From Gammaproteobacteria bacterium (GTDB lineage Bacteria > Pseudomonadota > Gammaproteobacteria > Pseudomonadales > Azotimanducaceae), in the NCBI GenBank assembly GCA_009845835.1, contig VXYV01000036.1, forward strand, positions 1-60,774: a DNA stretch of 60,774 nt. The letters are read 5' to 3'. Shown piece after piece: positions 35,493 to 46,713 of this stretch. The notes beneath the pieces were generated by a model. It worked only from the letters and a program-made list of their open reading frames with translations. It had not been told where the DNA came from and made no database searches. The position numbers were made by a program, and so were the translations under genes. Position 1 is the stretch's first letter. Each line of letters opens with the position of its first letter.

Positions 35493-36887
35493 TTACCTGA
35501 TTTGGGTAAGTTCGTCTGTTGTGGCGCGTAGGGCGCGCGCAAATTTATCGAACAATTCATCAATTTGGGAATCACTAATCACTAAGGGTGGACAGAAACA
35601 AATCACGTCGCCTAACGCACGTACGATTAAACCCTGTTCGACACAGTGGTGCAAACACTTCTGACCGGCGCCCATTTCCTTCGGGAACGACCGTTTCGTC
35701 GCGACATCTTGTACCAGCTCGATCGCACCAATCAGTCCGACGCCCCGTACATCACCGACGTATTGATACTCTTCAAATTCTCGTAGCCGTTCTTGGAACA
35801 GTTTGCTTTTTGTCTTAATCTTCTGGTACAGTTCTAGTTCTTCAATGAGTTCAATGTTTCTTAACGCTACAGCGGTGCAAACCGGATGTCCCGTATAAGT
35901 GAACCCATGTCCGAATACACCGGATTGGCGAGTCCCATCTGCCACGACGTCATAAATGGAATCAGGTACTAAAACAGCGCTTAACGGAAGATAAGCACTG
36001 GTTAACGCTTTAGCAAGACTAATGGTTGTCGGTTTAAGGTCGAATGTCTCAAACCCAAAAGGCTGCCCCGTTCTACCAAAACCACAAATGACCTCGTCGT
36101 CGATAAACATGATGTCGTAATAGTCAAGAATCTGTTGAACTTTCTCAAAGTAACCGGCGGGAGGTACAATCACGCCACCGGCACCCATCACCGGTTCGGC
36201 GATGAATGCAGCAATAGTTTCAGGTCCTTCAAATAAGATCAGTTCTTCAAGTTCATGTGCTAGGCGTGTACTAAAAGTTTCTTCGTCTTCGCCTTCTTGT
36301 CCAGATCGGTAAAAATTTGGATTGGTCGTGTGAAGGATTCCAGGTATTGGTAGGTCAAACTGGTAGTGGAATGGCGGAAGTCCTGTTAAACTACCAGCAG
36401 CGACGGTTGAACCGTGATAACCACCCCAACGGGAAATGATTTTCTTTTTCTCCGGTTTACCAATAAGATTGTGGTAGAGCCAAATGAGTTTGATTTGGGT
36501 ATCGTTTGCGTCGGACCCGGACAAGCCAAAGAATACTTTCCCATTTTTTATAGGGGTCATTGACAAAAGTTTTTCGGCTAAGATAATGCTAGGTTCGTTG
36601 GAAATACCTGCGAAAAGTGGGGAGTAAGATAGTGTTTCGATTTGTTTGTGGGCTGTCTTTGCTAACTCTTCGACGCCATACCCCAAGGCGGTACACCATA
36701 AACCAGCCATAGCTTCAAGGTATTGCTTCCCTTGTGAATCCCAAACATGCACTCCTTGAGCACGCGCACGAACCGTCGGTCCTTCAACCGGAAGTGTTGC
36801 TAAATTCGTTGCTGGATGTAGGATGGATCGAAGATCTCGGTACTCCAAAGAGTCTTCAGAATATGGCAGGGATGTCGAGTCACTCAT
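35493..36887 (-). CDS. Class III omega-aminotransferase (SpuC/pyruvate-transaminase type)
   Basis: PLP enzyme that moves an amino group from an amine or omega-amino acid, usually to pyruvate or 2-oxoglutarate. Family blocks: VWDSQGKQYLEAMAGLWCTALGYG (~48-71), SGSDANDTQIKL, RWGGYHGSTVAAGSLTG, FIDDEVICGFGRTG with the cofactor Asp (D264), and SLAKALTS with the PLP Lys (K293). 464 aa is typical. Relatives include putrescine-pyruvate and beta-alanine-pyruvate transaminases; the substrate cannot be told from sequence. It lies next to amt, which could fit amine-nitrogen use, though the two genes converge. Confidence 0.88.
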   Translation of the reverse strand: MSDSTSLPYSEDSLEYRDLRSILHPATNLATLPVEGPTVRARAQGVHVWDSQGKQYLEAMAGLWCTALGYGVEELAKTAHKQIETLSYSPLFAGISNEPSIILAEKLLSMTPIKNGKVFFGLSGSDANDTQIKLIWLYHNLIGKPEKKKIISRWGGYHGSTVAAGSLTGLPPFHYQFDLPIPGILHTTNPNFYRSGQEGEDEETFSTRLAHELEELILFEGPETIAAFIAEPVMGAGGVIVPPAGYFEKVQQILDYYDIMFIDDEVICGFGRTGQPFGFETFDLKPTTISLAKALTSAYLPLSAVLVPDSIYDVVADGTRQSGVFGHGFTYTGHPVCTAVALRNIELIEELELYQKIKTKSKLFQERLREFEEYQYVGDVRGVGLIGAIELVQDVATKRSFPKEMGAGQKCLHHCVEQGLIVRALGDVICFCPPLVISDSQIDELFDKFARALRATTDELTQIR

Positions 36888-37003
36888 AGAATTGAAACCT
36901 GAAGATAAAAACGATTAGATTTGGATTGTAATCTGGAAAACTTGTAAGTATCGAATTACGCTAGTGTTTAGAACAAAAAAATAAACGTATCTATGGTATT
37001 GCC

Positions 37004-37786
37004 ATGAAAAATATTTTGTGCATTGGGGGATCTGATTCCTCAGGGTTTGCGGGAATACAGGCCGACCAAAGGGTTACCCACACCCACGGACTCCATACAC
37101 TGTTTGCAGTGACTGCGGTTACTTCTCAGAGCGTTGACGAAGTCGAGATGATTTCACCAATGTCGAGCGCGAGTATACAGTCACAACTAAAGAGTAACGT
37201 CGAGAATTTTGACGTCAGCTGTGTGAAATCCGGCATGATCCCTTCAGCAACGGCGGTCAAAGCAATCGCGTCTGTTCTTAACACAAGTGAACGGGCTTTT
37301 GCATATGTATTGGATCCTGTATTACGAACAAGTTCCGGTGCGAACCTTATTGACATCAATGGTAAAGAAGCGCTCGTGGATCAGCTTTTTCCAATCGCGA
37401 CTGTAATTACTCCTAATGTAATAGAAGCAGAAGTTCTCACCGGTCACAAAATCGAGAATGTCGAGCAACAGCACCAGGCCGCTCGATCACTTTTGCAAAC
37501 TGGGTGCCGTGCAGTGTTGATTAAAGGGGGCCACTTAACAGAAAGCCTAGGAACTGATTTGTTGTTACTCCAAGAACAACCAGACACGGTAATTATTATT
37601 GAGGGAACCGCCGTTCAAGACCGGAGTGTCAGGGGGACGGGATGTGCCTATGCTACGGCCATTGCTTGTGGTCTAGCTGAAGGGAATTCGTTGGTCGATT
37701 CCGTACAACGTGCTAAGCAATTTATACAACGAGCGATTGAACAGGCACTGCTTGTTCCTGGAAACGGTTGGTTACTAGGACCTTAG
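37004..37786 (+). CDS. thiD: Hydroxymethylpyrimidine / phosphomethylpyrimidine kinase
   Basis: Phosphorylates HMP and HMP-P on the pyrimidine branch of thiamine biosynthesis. PfkB/ribokinase fold: ILCIGGSDSSGFAGIQAD, FAVTAVTSQ, CVKSGMI, YVLDPVLRTSSGANLI, ITPNVIEAEVLTGHKI, VLIKGGHL and the anion-hole motif VRGTGCAYATAIA. 260 aa is normal. Divergent from the aminotransferase. First gene of the thiamine run; thiE follows after 93 bases. Confidence 0.94.
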   Translation: MKNILCIGGSDSSGFAGIQADQRVTHTHGLHTLFAVTAVTSQSVDEVEMISPMSSASIQSQLKSNVENFDVSCVKSGMIPSATAVKAIASVLNTSERAFAYVLDPVLRTSSGANLIDINGKEALVDQLFPIATVITPNVIEAEVLTGHKIENVEQQHQAARSLLQTGCRAVLIKGGHLTESLGTDLLLLQEQPDTVIIIEGTAVQDRSVRGTGCAYATAIACGLAEGNSLVDSVQRAKQFIQRAIEQALLVPGNGWLLGP

Positions 37787-37879
37787 ACGTAGGATGAGAA
37801 TCTACTCGAACTATCGTCCTAAATGAAACCTACGGTAATTGAGTCTACATTTAATCGAGGACTAGGAGAAGCTTAAGCC

Positions 37880-38515
37880 ATGCAACAACTTTGTCTCCAT
37901 GTAATTACCGATGAAATATTGCAGTCTCGTTTTACCCATCAGGACCTAACGCGTCTGTGTAGTGAAGGCGGTGCTGACTTCATTCAGTTTCGAGAAAAAC
38001 GTGCAATGTCTCTACAACAACGTTTCGCCGTTGCGGGAGCAATGCATGCGCTATGTGAGTCGACCCAAACTTGTAAATTAATCATCAATGACGACGTCAA
38101 TTTAGCTCGAACTATCGATGCCTTTGGAGTCCATCTCGGCTCACAGGACATGGATATCGAATCGGCCCGAAAAATTCTTGGCAAACAAATGGTCATTGGG
38201 CGAACCATTAATACACTAGAAGAACTAGACTCACAAACAGACGTGCCGGCCAACTACTTCGGAGTTGGACCAGTGTTTGGTACAAAATCGAAAACCAACG
38301 CAGCTTCGACCTTGGGTCTAGCTACACTTAGACGCATTGTTCAAAATAGTCCGATTCCCATTATCGCCATTGGTGGTATTCAACTAGACAACCTTGAAAA
38401 AGTACTTGACACTGGAGTCGCCGGAGTCGCGGTACTCTCTAATATCGTCTTAGCAAAGGATCCAGCAGAAAAAACTGCTCAATTTAAACAGATTCTGAGT
38501 TCGCGAGGACCATAA
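37880..38515 (+). CDS. thiE: Thiamine-phosphate synthase
   Basis: Joins HMP-PP and the thiazole phosphate to make thiamine phosphate. TIM-barrel motifs: FIQFREKR, LIINDDVNLARTIDAFGVHLGSQDM, VIGRTINTLEE, YFGVGPVFGTKSKTN and IPIIAIGGIQLDNLEKVLDTGVAGVAVLS. 211 aa is usual. An AGGAG box lies 11 bases before the ATG. The stop is immediately followed by the next start. Confidence 0.93.
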   Translation: MQQLCLHVITDEILQSRFTHQDLTRLCSEGGADFIQFREKRAMSLQQRFAVAGAMHALCESTQTCKLIINDDVNLARTIDAFGVHLGSQDMDIESARKILGKQMVIGRTINTLEELDSQTDVPANYFGVGPVFGTKSKTNAASTLGLATLRRIVQNSPIPIIAIGGIQLDNLEKVLDTGVAGVAVLSNIVLAKDPAEKTAQFKQILSSRGP

Positions 38516-39163
38516 GTGTCAAACAGTCACTTACCTCGATTCATGGTTATCGGCGACTTCGAATACTGCGAAAATGAACTTCGCTGGCAAACCGTGCTTG
38601 AACAAATCGGTTCCGTTGACTGGGAACGCAAGATCGCTGTGCAAGTTCGAATCAAGAATCAAACCAACGAAAATTTCCTACGACTCGCTGCACTCGCTCG
38701 ATCGATACTGGGAGAAACAGTGATAACCGTCCTGAATGGCGATATTCACCTCGCACGAAAATTACTTTATGACGGGGTACATCTCCCACAACTGACTAAT
38801 CTGAAACAGACTCCGGTTGACTTCAAGTGGTTGTCAACGGTATCTCACAATTTAGCCGATCTCAACGCAATCGACTCTACACCCGTGACGTGTAATCTTG
38901 TTTCACCAATTTTTTCACCTCACTGGAAAAGAACTTCCCCCTTAGGTTTAGAACAACTACGAGTATTCTGTCGCACTTGCGAGGTTCCGGTGTTTGCTCT
39001 AGGAGGTATCTGTTTACAAATGGTATCGGACTGTATTGCTAGTGGCGCGTACGGAATCGCTTCGCTATCTGGCGTACTAGATTCAATGTCGCCGAACGAA
39101 ACGATTGCGCAATTCTTGTACACTATCGATAGTAGTTTAATACGACGTACGTATGAATCATAG
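38516..39163 (+). CDS. Second, divergent ThiE/TenI-like protein
   Basis: A 215-aa TIM-barrel protein starting with the GTG that directly follows the thiE stop. It keeps the tail blocks of the ThiE/TenI family (NLVSPIFSPHWKRTSPLGLEQLRVF, VPVFALGGICLQMVSDCIASGAYGIASLSGVL) and GDIHLARKLLYDGVHLPQL, but the early FREK-type and Asn-Asp substrate motifs are altered (ITVLNGDIHL instead of LIINDDVNL). TenI-like proteins in other bacteria act as thiazole tautomerases or have unknown roles. It may serve that step here, or be a decaying duplicate. Tandem layout with thiE is clear. Confidence 0.75.
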   Translation: MSNSHLPRFMVIGDFEYCENELRWQTVLEQIGSVDWERKIAVQVRIKNQTNENFLRLAALARSILGETVITVLNGDIHLARKLLYDGVHLPQLTNLKQTPVDFKWLSTVSHNLADLNAIDSTPVTCNLVSPIFSPHWKRTSPLGLEQLRVFCRTCEVPVFALGGICLQMVSDCIASGAYGIASLSGVLDSMSPNETIAQFLYTIDSSLIRRTYES

Positions 39164-39254
39164 ATTAAGGTTAAAATCTTTCTCGTTCTTTTAGGATTAC
39201 AATGAGTACAAATTTACTTCGTAGTCTTTTTCACAGACAAGAGGTGTCAGTTGT

Positions 39255-40601
39255 ATGAAGACGAATAAAAACCAACCATCGCTTACACGCGCCTCTCGTC
39301 GTACCGTCATGAAAGGAGTGTTAGCAGGTTCTCTGCTGACCCCTTTTGGTTTAGTACATCTCCGCGCACAGGATTCTCAAATGTCAAACTCTTCTCCACT
39401 CACCTCTGCTAGCCACACCCAAGGTATCAGCGATAACGAAATCGTTCTAGGTACCTCTGCCGCTTTTACAGGTCCATCCCGCGGTTTAGGGATCGAGTTG
39501 TATCGCGGAGCGATGGCTTATTTCCAACATGTCAACGAAAACGGTGGAGTTCATGGACGAAAAATCGTACTTAAACTTTACGACGACACCTACAACGCCG
39601 ACCCAGCTGTCGAAAATACGATGAAACTAATGCTGGAAGATCAAGTGTTCGCGTTGTTTGGATATGTGGGTACACCTACCGTAACTCGCGTACTACCACT
39701 TTTGAAAAAATTTCAAGAACAGGAGTTCGTTTTGTTCTTTCCGTTTACCGGTGCCCAACCACAACGACAACCGCCGTACGGACCGTTCGCTTTCAATCTA
39801 CGGGCGTCCTACCGTCAAGAAACGGCCGGATTAGTAGATAATTTTGTCGGTATTGGTCGAAAGAAAATTGGGGTGTTCTATCAAGCCGATGCATACGGAC
39901 GAAGTGGCTGGGCTGGGGTTCGTGAAGCACTTTCAAAACACCACCTTAAGATTGTTGGCGAAGTTACCTATAAACGTGGGGAAAAGTTCACTAATTCCTA
40001 CGAAGCTCAAGTAGAACGATTAAACCGAGATAAACCAGAGGCGGTTATCTGTATTGGCGCCTACGCTGCCTGTGCTGGTTTTTTGCGAGATGCCGTGGAC
40101 GGTGATTTAAAAGTCCCGATCGCTAATCTCTCCTTCGTTGGTAGTGAAAATTTATTAAAGTTAATTGTGGACTCGCAAGAAGATCCCGGTGAATATAGTC
40201 GATATCTTGTTAATTCCCAGGTAGTTCCTAGTTACGAAGACCTATCTCTCGCCGGTATAGCACAATATGATGACTTTATGCAAAAATTTAACCCCGGTTT
40301 ACCCCCACAATGGGCCGATAGTGACTATAAAACTTTTGATCGAAGTTTCGTGAGTTTAGAGGGTTTTATCAATGCTAGACTAATGACTGAAATTCTTCAA
40401 CGAATAGGACCGGAACCGACGCGAGGAAAGATTGAAGAAGCGGTTTTCACAATCGACAATCTTGATCTAGGAATCGGGGAAATGGTGTCTTTCAACGAAG
40501 CGCGGAGACAAGGATTGGATAAGGTGTATTACACCATCGTAGATCGCGATAAAAATGTCTTTGTCCCACTCCGTGAGGGAGAATGGTCGAAGGTGTTCTG
40601 A
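39255..40601 (+). CDS. Leu/Ile/Val-type ABC substrate-binding protein with a Tat-like signal
   Basis: A 448-aa periplasmic binding protein of the LivJ/UrtA (Peripla_BP_6) type. Twin-arginine motif SRRTVMK (~14-20) followed by a hydrophobic stretch and LRAQ, so a Tat leader is likely. Body: IVLGTSAAFTGPSRGLGIELYRGAMAYFQ, FALFGYVGTPT, FFPFTGAQ, VGRKKIGVFYQADAYGRSGWAGV and EAVICIGAYAACAGFLRD. No permease or ATPase genes follow, so it probably does not serve a classical ABC importer; it could feed the sensor encoded next. Ligand unknown. The stop is 4 bases before the next ATG. Confidence 0.85.
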   Translation: MKTNKNQPSLTRASRRTVMKGVLAGSLLTPFGLVHLRAQDSQMSNSSPLTSASHTQGISDNEIVLGTSAAFTGPSRGLGIELYRGAMAYFQHVNENGGVHGRKIVLKLYDDTYNADPAVENTMKLMLEDQVFALFGYVGTPTVTRVLPLLKKFQEQEFVLFFPFTGAQPQRQPPYGPFAFNLRASYRQETAGLVDNFVGIGRKKIGVFYQADAYGRSGWAGVREALSKHHLKIVGEVTYKRGEKFTNSYEAQVERLNRDKPEAVICIGAYAACAGFLRDAVDGDLKVPIANLSFVGSENLLKLIVDSQEDPGEYSRYLVNSQVVPSYEDLSLAGIAQYDDFMQKFNPGLPPQWADSDYKTFDRSFVSLEGFINARLMTEILQRIGPEPTRGKIEEAVFTIDNLDLGIGEMVSFNEARRQGLDKVYYTIVDRDKNVFVPLREGEWSKVF

Positions 40602-40605
40602 TCGC

Positions 40606-41370
40606 ATGAGACTACTTCGTCTTTTTCAAAAACCTTTTTTCGGGATCATTAGCTTGTTCTTTTTGGTCGCATTTGCGACTTCTTTGGTGTGTATCTCAGC
40701 CGTGGATTCACAATTGTCGAAAGAATACACTGAAAACAGCGAAGGATTAGCCAGATCCATCGCCGATTCTAGTGTCGACATATTGCTCAACCGTGATCTC
40801 TCAACGTTACAAGCATTAATCGATAAGTCTTTGGATATACAAGGCATTAGTTACATCTATATCACTAACGAGAACCGTGAAATTCTTGCTCACACGTTCG
40901 TTCCATTCGTACCCGATGAGGTATTGCAAGGAATTGAAGAACTGTTTCAAATAGATCCAAGTAGTCCGGTCCATAGACCACTCAATTTAAGTGGGATTGG
41001 GGACTTTCTGGAGGTTAGCTTTCCCATTTTGCGTAGCGAAGCCGGTCGAGTTCAAATCTTGATGGATCAAGATAACATATCACTCAAGATTCAAAACGCT
41101 ATTGGACAGCAAGTTATTTGGATGGCGATTATCCTTACCGTTGGTTTTTTTCTCGTGCTGATTTTGGTAAATCTGACCTACAACCCGATTCGCGAAACAT
41201 TGAATTATGCTACCGGTCTAGCCCGCGGAGAGAGTATGGAAGACCCCAAGATTCAAACGCTGTTAGAACGAAAAGATGAGACTGGTGATCTAGCACGTTT
41301 GTTCCAATACTTCGCTTCAGTTCGAGATCCCGATAAAACCGGTAGACTACCGGGAAAGAAGGAAGAATAA
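40606..41370 (+). CDS. Membrane sensor-like protein with a HAMP region but no output domain
   Basis: A 254-aa protein with the layout of a bacterial sensor: TM1 (~11-31), a periplasmic domain of ~135 residues with a CACHE-like GISYIYITNENREILAHTF core, TM2 (~168-192) and a short HAMP-like region (TYNPIRETLNYATGLARGE, ~192-245) that simply ends. No kinase, cyclase or methyl-accepting domain follows. The ATG at 40606 lies 4 bases after the binding-protein stop. It may relay ligand binding to another protein, possibly the MFS transporter, or be a regulatory partner; this is inference. Confidence 0.7.
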   Translation: MRLLRLFQKPFFGIISLFFLVAFATSLVCISAVDSQLSKEYTENSEGLARSIADSSVDILLNRDLSTLQALIDKSLDIQGISYIYITNENREILAHTFVPFVPDEVLQGIEELFQIDPSSPVHRPLNLSGIGDFLEVSFPILRSEAGRVQILMDQDNISLKIQNAIGQQVIWMAIILTVGFFLVLILVNLTYNPIRETLNYATGLARGESMEDPKIQTLLERKDETGDLARLFQYFASVRDPDKTGRLPGKKEE

Positions 41371-41383
41371 ACAAGGGTAGAAA

Positions 41384-42712
41384 GTGAGATTCTCCAGTTT
41401 TACGTCCTCGATTCCCGGTTTTGTTCGGGGAATTCTATGCATCGTCCTGCATTTGTGTTTTGGTACCGTTTACGCATGGAGTTTCTTCCAAGTGTTGTTG
41501 GTTGATTACCTTGGCTGGTCATTCACCGATACATCCTTATCGTTTGGTATCACGATTTTTTCCTTAGGGATATCGGCGGCCTGGGCTGGGGCAATGCTTC
41601 CAAAACTGGGTCCTCGTAAACTAGCTGTCGCTGGCTGCATCATGTTTTGTGCAGGATACTTCATCGGGTCTTGGGCACTTGCAAATGACAACTTTGCCGT
41701 ATTTCTATTTGGGTATAGCTTTATTGGCGGTACTGGCTTAGGCTTCGGCTATGTCGTACCAGTGGCTACGATCGCCAAATGGTTTCCAACCGCGAAGGGA
41801 CTTTCGACAGGTCTAGTCGTGATGGGTTTTGGTTTAGGCGCGTTATTCCTTAGCAAGATTTTAGCGCCGTTTTTGTTGATCACAACGCAACAAAGCTTGG
41901 TCGATACATTCTTTTGGCTCGCGGTATTTTTCTCGGTGATCTTAATACCAGCGAGTTTCTTTGTAACCAATCCAAAAAAACCAGTTCGTACTGGTATCGA
42001 CCCACTTCAACAAACTGAAGAAGATCACCCGAAGTATGTTTCGAGGTGTTTGCGATCACGTGAATTCATTGTGATGTGGTTCATTTTTTTCTGCAACATC
42101 GCTGCTGGGATTTCTGTGATCAGTTTTCAATCGCCACTATTACAGGATGTCTGGCAGTTCACCAACGGTAATGTGGATCCGGAAAAACTCGCAATCTATG
42201 GGGCGAATCTCATCGCTGCAAGCTCGGTCTGTAATGGTTTAGGTCGCCTACTGTTTGGACTTTTGTCCGATCATTTAGGACGAGTTTTTGTGTTCCGATT
42301 TTTGTTGGCCAGTCAAATCATCGTGTTTGGGATTTTGATGACCGAGCGCAATCCGTGGATTTTTTCGGTTCTCGTTTGTTACATTTTGCTTTGTTTTGGT
42401 GGAGGATTCGCGGTTATGCCATCGTTCGTCCTCGATGTGTTCGGAGCAAAAAAAATGTCCACCCTATATGGACTCATCCTTACAGCTTGGTCCTTTGCGG
42501 GAATCTTCGGACCGCTGTATGTTGGGTACCTGAAAGACAACTATCCTAACAAAACCGTCATTTATTGTTTCCTGATTGGTGTATTGTTCCTAAGTTTAGG
42601 ATTTCTGGTCTCAATCTTGTTGCGTAACGAACGGATACGCTTGCAAAAACCGACTATGGAATCGACTTTGGTCGACTATAAGATTCCGTTACCAAAACTA
42701 AAGCACGGCTAA
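41384..42712 (+). CDS. OFA-type MFS transporter (oxalate/formate antiporter family)
   Basis: A 442-aa, 12-helix major facilitator protein. GTG start with an AGGG-like site upstream. Blocks: CFGTVYAWSFFQVLL, GISAAWAGAMLPKLGPRKLAVAG, GLGFGYVVPVATIAKWFPTAKGLSTGLVVMGFGLGA, and GLGRLLFGLLSDHLGRVFVF at the second half. This pattern fits the OFA subgroup, whose known members exchange oxalate or formate, and related ones move monocarboxylates. It follows the sensor gene by 13 bases, so binding protein, sensor and transporter form a unit. Confidence 0.87.
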   Translation: MRFSSFTSSIPGFVRGILCIVLHLCFGTVYAWSFFQVLLVDYLGWSFTDTSLSFGITIFSLGISAAWAGAMLPKLGPRKLAVAGCIMFCAGYFIGSWALANDNFAVFLFGYSFIGGTGLGFGYVVPVATIAKWFPTAKGLSTGLVVMGFGLGALFLSKILAPFLLITTQQSLVDTFFWLAVFFSVILIPASFFVTNPKKPVRTGIDPLQQTEEDHPKYVSRCLRSREFIVMWFIFFCNIAAGISVISFQSPLLQDVWQFTNGNVDPEKLAIYGANLIAASSVCNGLGRLLFGLLSDHLGRVFVFRFLLASQIIVFGILMTERNPWIFSVLVCYILLCFGGGFAVMPSFVLDVFGAKKMSTLYGLILTAWSFAGIFGPLYVGYLKDNYPNKTVIYCFLIGVLFLSLGFLVSILLRNERIRLQKPTMESTLVDYKIPLPKLKHG

Positions 42713-42737
42713 CACGCGAAAACGACTTAGCCAATAT

Positions 42738-42746
42738 TGGTATACT
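42738..42746 (+). promoter_or_regulatory. Extended -10 promoter element of thiC
   Basis: TGGTATACT: a TGn-TATACT extended -10 about 109 bases before the thiC ATG. A hairpin TGTCGT/ACGACA (42755-42779) lies in the leader. No TPP riboswitch core (CTGAGA or the distal CCTGAT element) is visible. Confidence 0.4.
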
Positions 42747-42842
42747 AGTTACTTTGTCGTCAGATTAATCACTACGACATTGTTCAATCCAAAATATAAA
42801 GTTCGAACGTGCCTTCAAGGTAGCTTCGGACATAACGTTTGA

Positions 42843-44747
<1,905 letters not shown>

Positions 44748-44750
44748 ACA

Positions 44751-45725
44751 CTGAATATTGCGATTGTCGGCGCGGGGTTAATGGGGCGCCTGATCGGTTG
44801 GCAGTGTGTGAAAAAGCAACACCAAGTCACGCTCTACGAAAAAGCGAGTCGAAACACTCCTCAAAGTGCGGCTCATGTCGCTGCCTCCTTACTTGCATCG
44901 ACCAGTGAACGTCCAGAATCGGACGATGCCTACATGGCGATGGCGCGTTCGAGTCGAGATGTTTGGCGCGCTTGGTGCGATGAATTGAGTGTTCCTTATG
45001 CTTTTGATGGCACACTCGTAGTCGCCCATCCGGTTGACGTCTCGCTGCTGGAAAAATTTGAAACTACGTTGCGACGGCATCGAATTCCCGAATTCGTTAA
45101 GTTGGGCGGCCCGGAACTACAAGAAGTTGAACCAGCTCTAGCATCTCATTTTCGTAACGGTATTCTGCTTGAAACCGAAGGTTGGCTTGATAATCGTGCC
45201 TTACTTGAAGCACTTGAGTCGCGGTGCGGAAACATTCTTTACGAACATTCAGTAGAACCCGAAGATTTATCAGCAGATTGCGTGATAGATTGTCGCGGTG
45301 CTGGAAGTACTAATCCCGAGATACGCGCGATTCGCGGCGAGATCATTCGATTGTTTGCGCCAGAGGTCAACTTTACTCATCCTATTCGGTTGTTACATCC
45401 AAAGTATCGAGTTTATATTGCACCTCGATCCAACCATCAATACGTTGTTGGTGCGACACAAATAGAAAGCAGTATTGAGTGTGGTGTTACAGTGCAAGGA
45501 GCACTAGAATTGCTGTCTGCAGCATATAGTGTAAATCCCGGTTTTCAAGATGCCGAAATTACAGAGATTGCCACGGGATTACGTGCTGCTTTCGACGATA
45601 ATCTTCCACGAGTGCAATGGCACAGTAGCGTCCTTGAAGTCAATGGCCTTTATCGCCACGGTTATTCGATTGGACCAGCCATCGTCGGACAGGCGATGGA
45701 ACAAATACAAGCCTGTGCAAATTAA
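44751..45725 (+). CDS. thiO: Glycine oxidase ThiO
   Basis: FAD enzyme that oxidises glycine to dehydroglycine for thiazole synthesis. Start: the FAD-binding GxGxxG motif (VGAGLMG, residues 6-12) lies upstream of the first ATG (44781). The frame there runs from the thiC stop TAA, then ACA, then CTG (44751), so CTG is the only reasonable start; AAGG (44739-44742) is 8 bases before it. Further blocks: RAIRGEIIRLF, RVYIAPRSNHQYVVGAT, EITEIATGLRAAFDDNLP and GLYRHGYSIGPAIVGQAM. 324 aa; thiS begins inside its last codons. Confidence 0.93.
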   Translation: MNIAIVGAGLMGRLIGWQCVKKQHQVTLYEKASRNTPQSAAHVAASLLASTSERPESDDAYMAMARSSRDVWRAWCDELSVPYAFDGTLVVAHPVDVSLLEKFETTLRRHRIPEFVKLGGPELQEVEPALASHFRNGILLETEGWLDNRALLEALESRCGNILYEHSVEPEDLSADCVIDCRGAGSTNPEIRAIRGEIIRLFAPEVNFTHPIRLLHPKYRVYIAPRSNHQYVVGATQIESSIECGVTVQGALELLSAAYSVNPGFQDAEITEIATGLRAAFDDNLPRVQWHSSVLEVNGLYRHGYSIGPAIVGQAMEQIQACAN

Positions 45726-45912
45726 CGTTAACGGACAAGAGCAGACAGTCGAGTCGATCACACTTCGAGCGATATTAGAAGAACTCGGATACGATGAAGA
45801 CGATTCTGTCGTCGCCGTAAACAGTGAATTTGTACCTAAGGTTCAATGGAATGATCGGAACATTCATCCTAACGATACCTTAGATGTTTTAGCACCCATG
45901 GTGGGAGGCTAA
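45715..45912 (+). CDS. thiS: Sulfur carrier protein ThiS
   Basis: Ubiquitin-like carrier of the thiazole sulfur as a C-terminal thiocarboxylate. 65 aa; [11 protein letters not shown] start, [33 protein letters not shown] and the required C-terminal MVGG. Start is the GTG at 45715, overlapping the thiO end by 11 bases, because a longer upstream frame is just the thiO shadow. Followed after 2 bases by thiG. No thiF was found in the window. Confidence 0.93.
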   Translation: MQINVNGQEQTVESITLRAILEELGYDEDDSVVAVNSEFVPKVQWNDRNIHPNDTLDVLAPMVGG

Positions 45913-45914
45913 CG

Positions 45915-46712
45915 ATGGACGACAAATGGTCGGTTTATGATACTAAGTTAACTAGTCGTTTGTTCTTAGGTACTGCTCGGTATCCTTCGTTAGCAGTCCT
46001 GCAAGCTGCAATCAAAAAATCGGGAACGGAGGTAGTAACAACTAGTCTTCGCCGCCAAAACCCTTCGCAGAAAGGTGGGAAATCTTTTTGGAATAAGTTA
46101 CAGCAACTTGATTGTTGGGTGCTCCCGAATACAGCGGGGTGCCATACTGCCAACGAAGCGACGACACTAGCGCAAATGTCGCGTGAAATATTTCAAACGG
46201 ATTGGATTAAGCTTGAAGTAACCGGCGATGAGTACAACTTGCAGCCTGACCCCTTCGAACTGGTAGTCGCCGCAGATCAACTCGTCAAATTAGGCTTTAA
46301 AGTGTTCGCTTACACCACTGAAGACCTCGTGCTGTGTTCTCGGTTACGCGATGTAGGTTGCGAGGTTATCATGCCTTGGGGTGCACCAATTGGTACTGGC
46401 AAAGGCATTCTGAACCAGTATGCATTAGAGACTTTGCGCAACCGTTTACCCGAAGTCAGTCTAGTGCTTGATGCTGGTGTCGGGCAACCGTCACATGTAG
46501 CACAAGCGATGGAATTAGGATTTGACGGAGTTCTACTGAATACCGCGATCGCCACCGCTGATGATCCGGCTCAAATGGCTGAGGCTATGAAGTATGCGAC
46601 ACTTGCTGGTCGTACAGCATACCTTGCCGGGCCCATGGCAGAAAGTGGTACAGCTAACCCTTCCACCCCGAATGTGGACTTACCGTTCTGGCAGAATCGC
46701 CAACAAAATTGA
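45915..46712 (+). CDS. thiG: Thiazole synthase
   Basis: Forms the thiazole phosphate from DXP, ThiS-COSH and dehydroglycine. 265 aa. Blocks: [59 protein letters not shown] with the Schiff-base Lys (K99), [15 protein letters not shown] and [30 protein letters not shown]. Ends one base before the minus-strand SelW-like gene (stop to stop). Confidence 0.97.
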   Translation: MDDKWSVYDTKLTSRLFLGTARYPSLAVLQAAIKKSGTEVVTTSLRRQNPSQKGGKSFWNKLQQLDCWVLPNTAGCHTANEATTLAQMSREIFQTDWIKLEVTGDEYNLQPDPFELVVAADQLVKLGFKVFAYTTEDLVLCSRLRDVGCEVIMPWGAPIGTGKGILNQYALETLRNRLPEVSLVLDAGVGQPSHVAQAMELGFDGVLLNTAIATADDPAQMAEAMKYATLAGRTAYLAGPMAESGTANPSTPNVDLPFWQNRQQN

Positions 46713-46713
46713 G

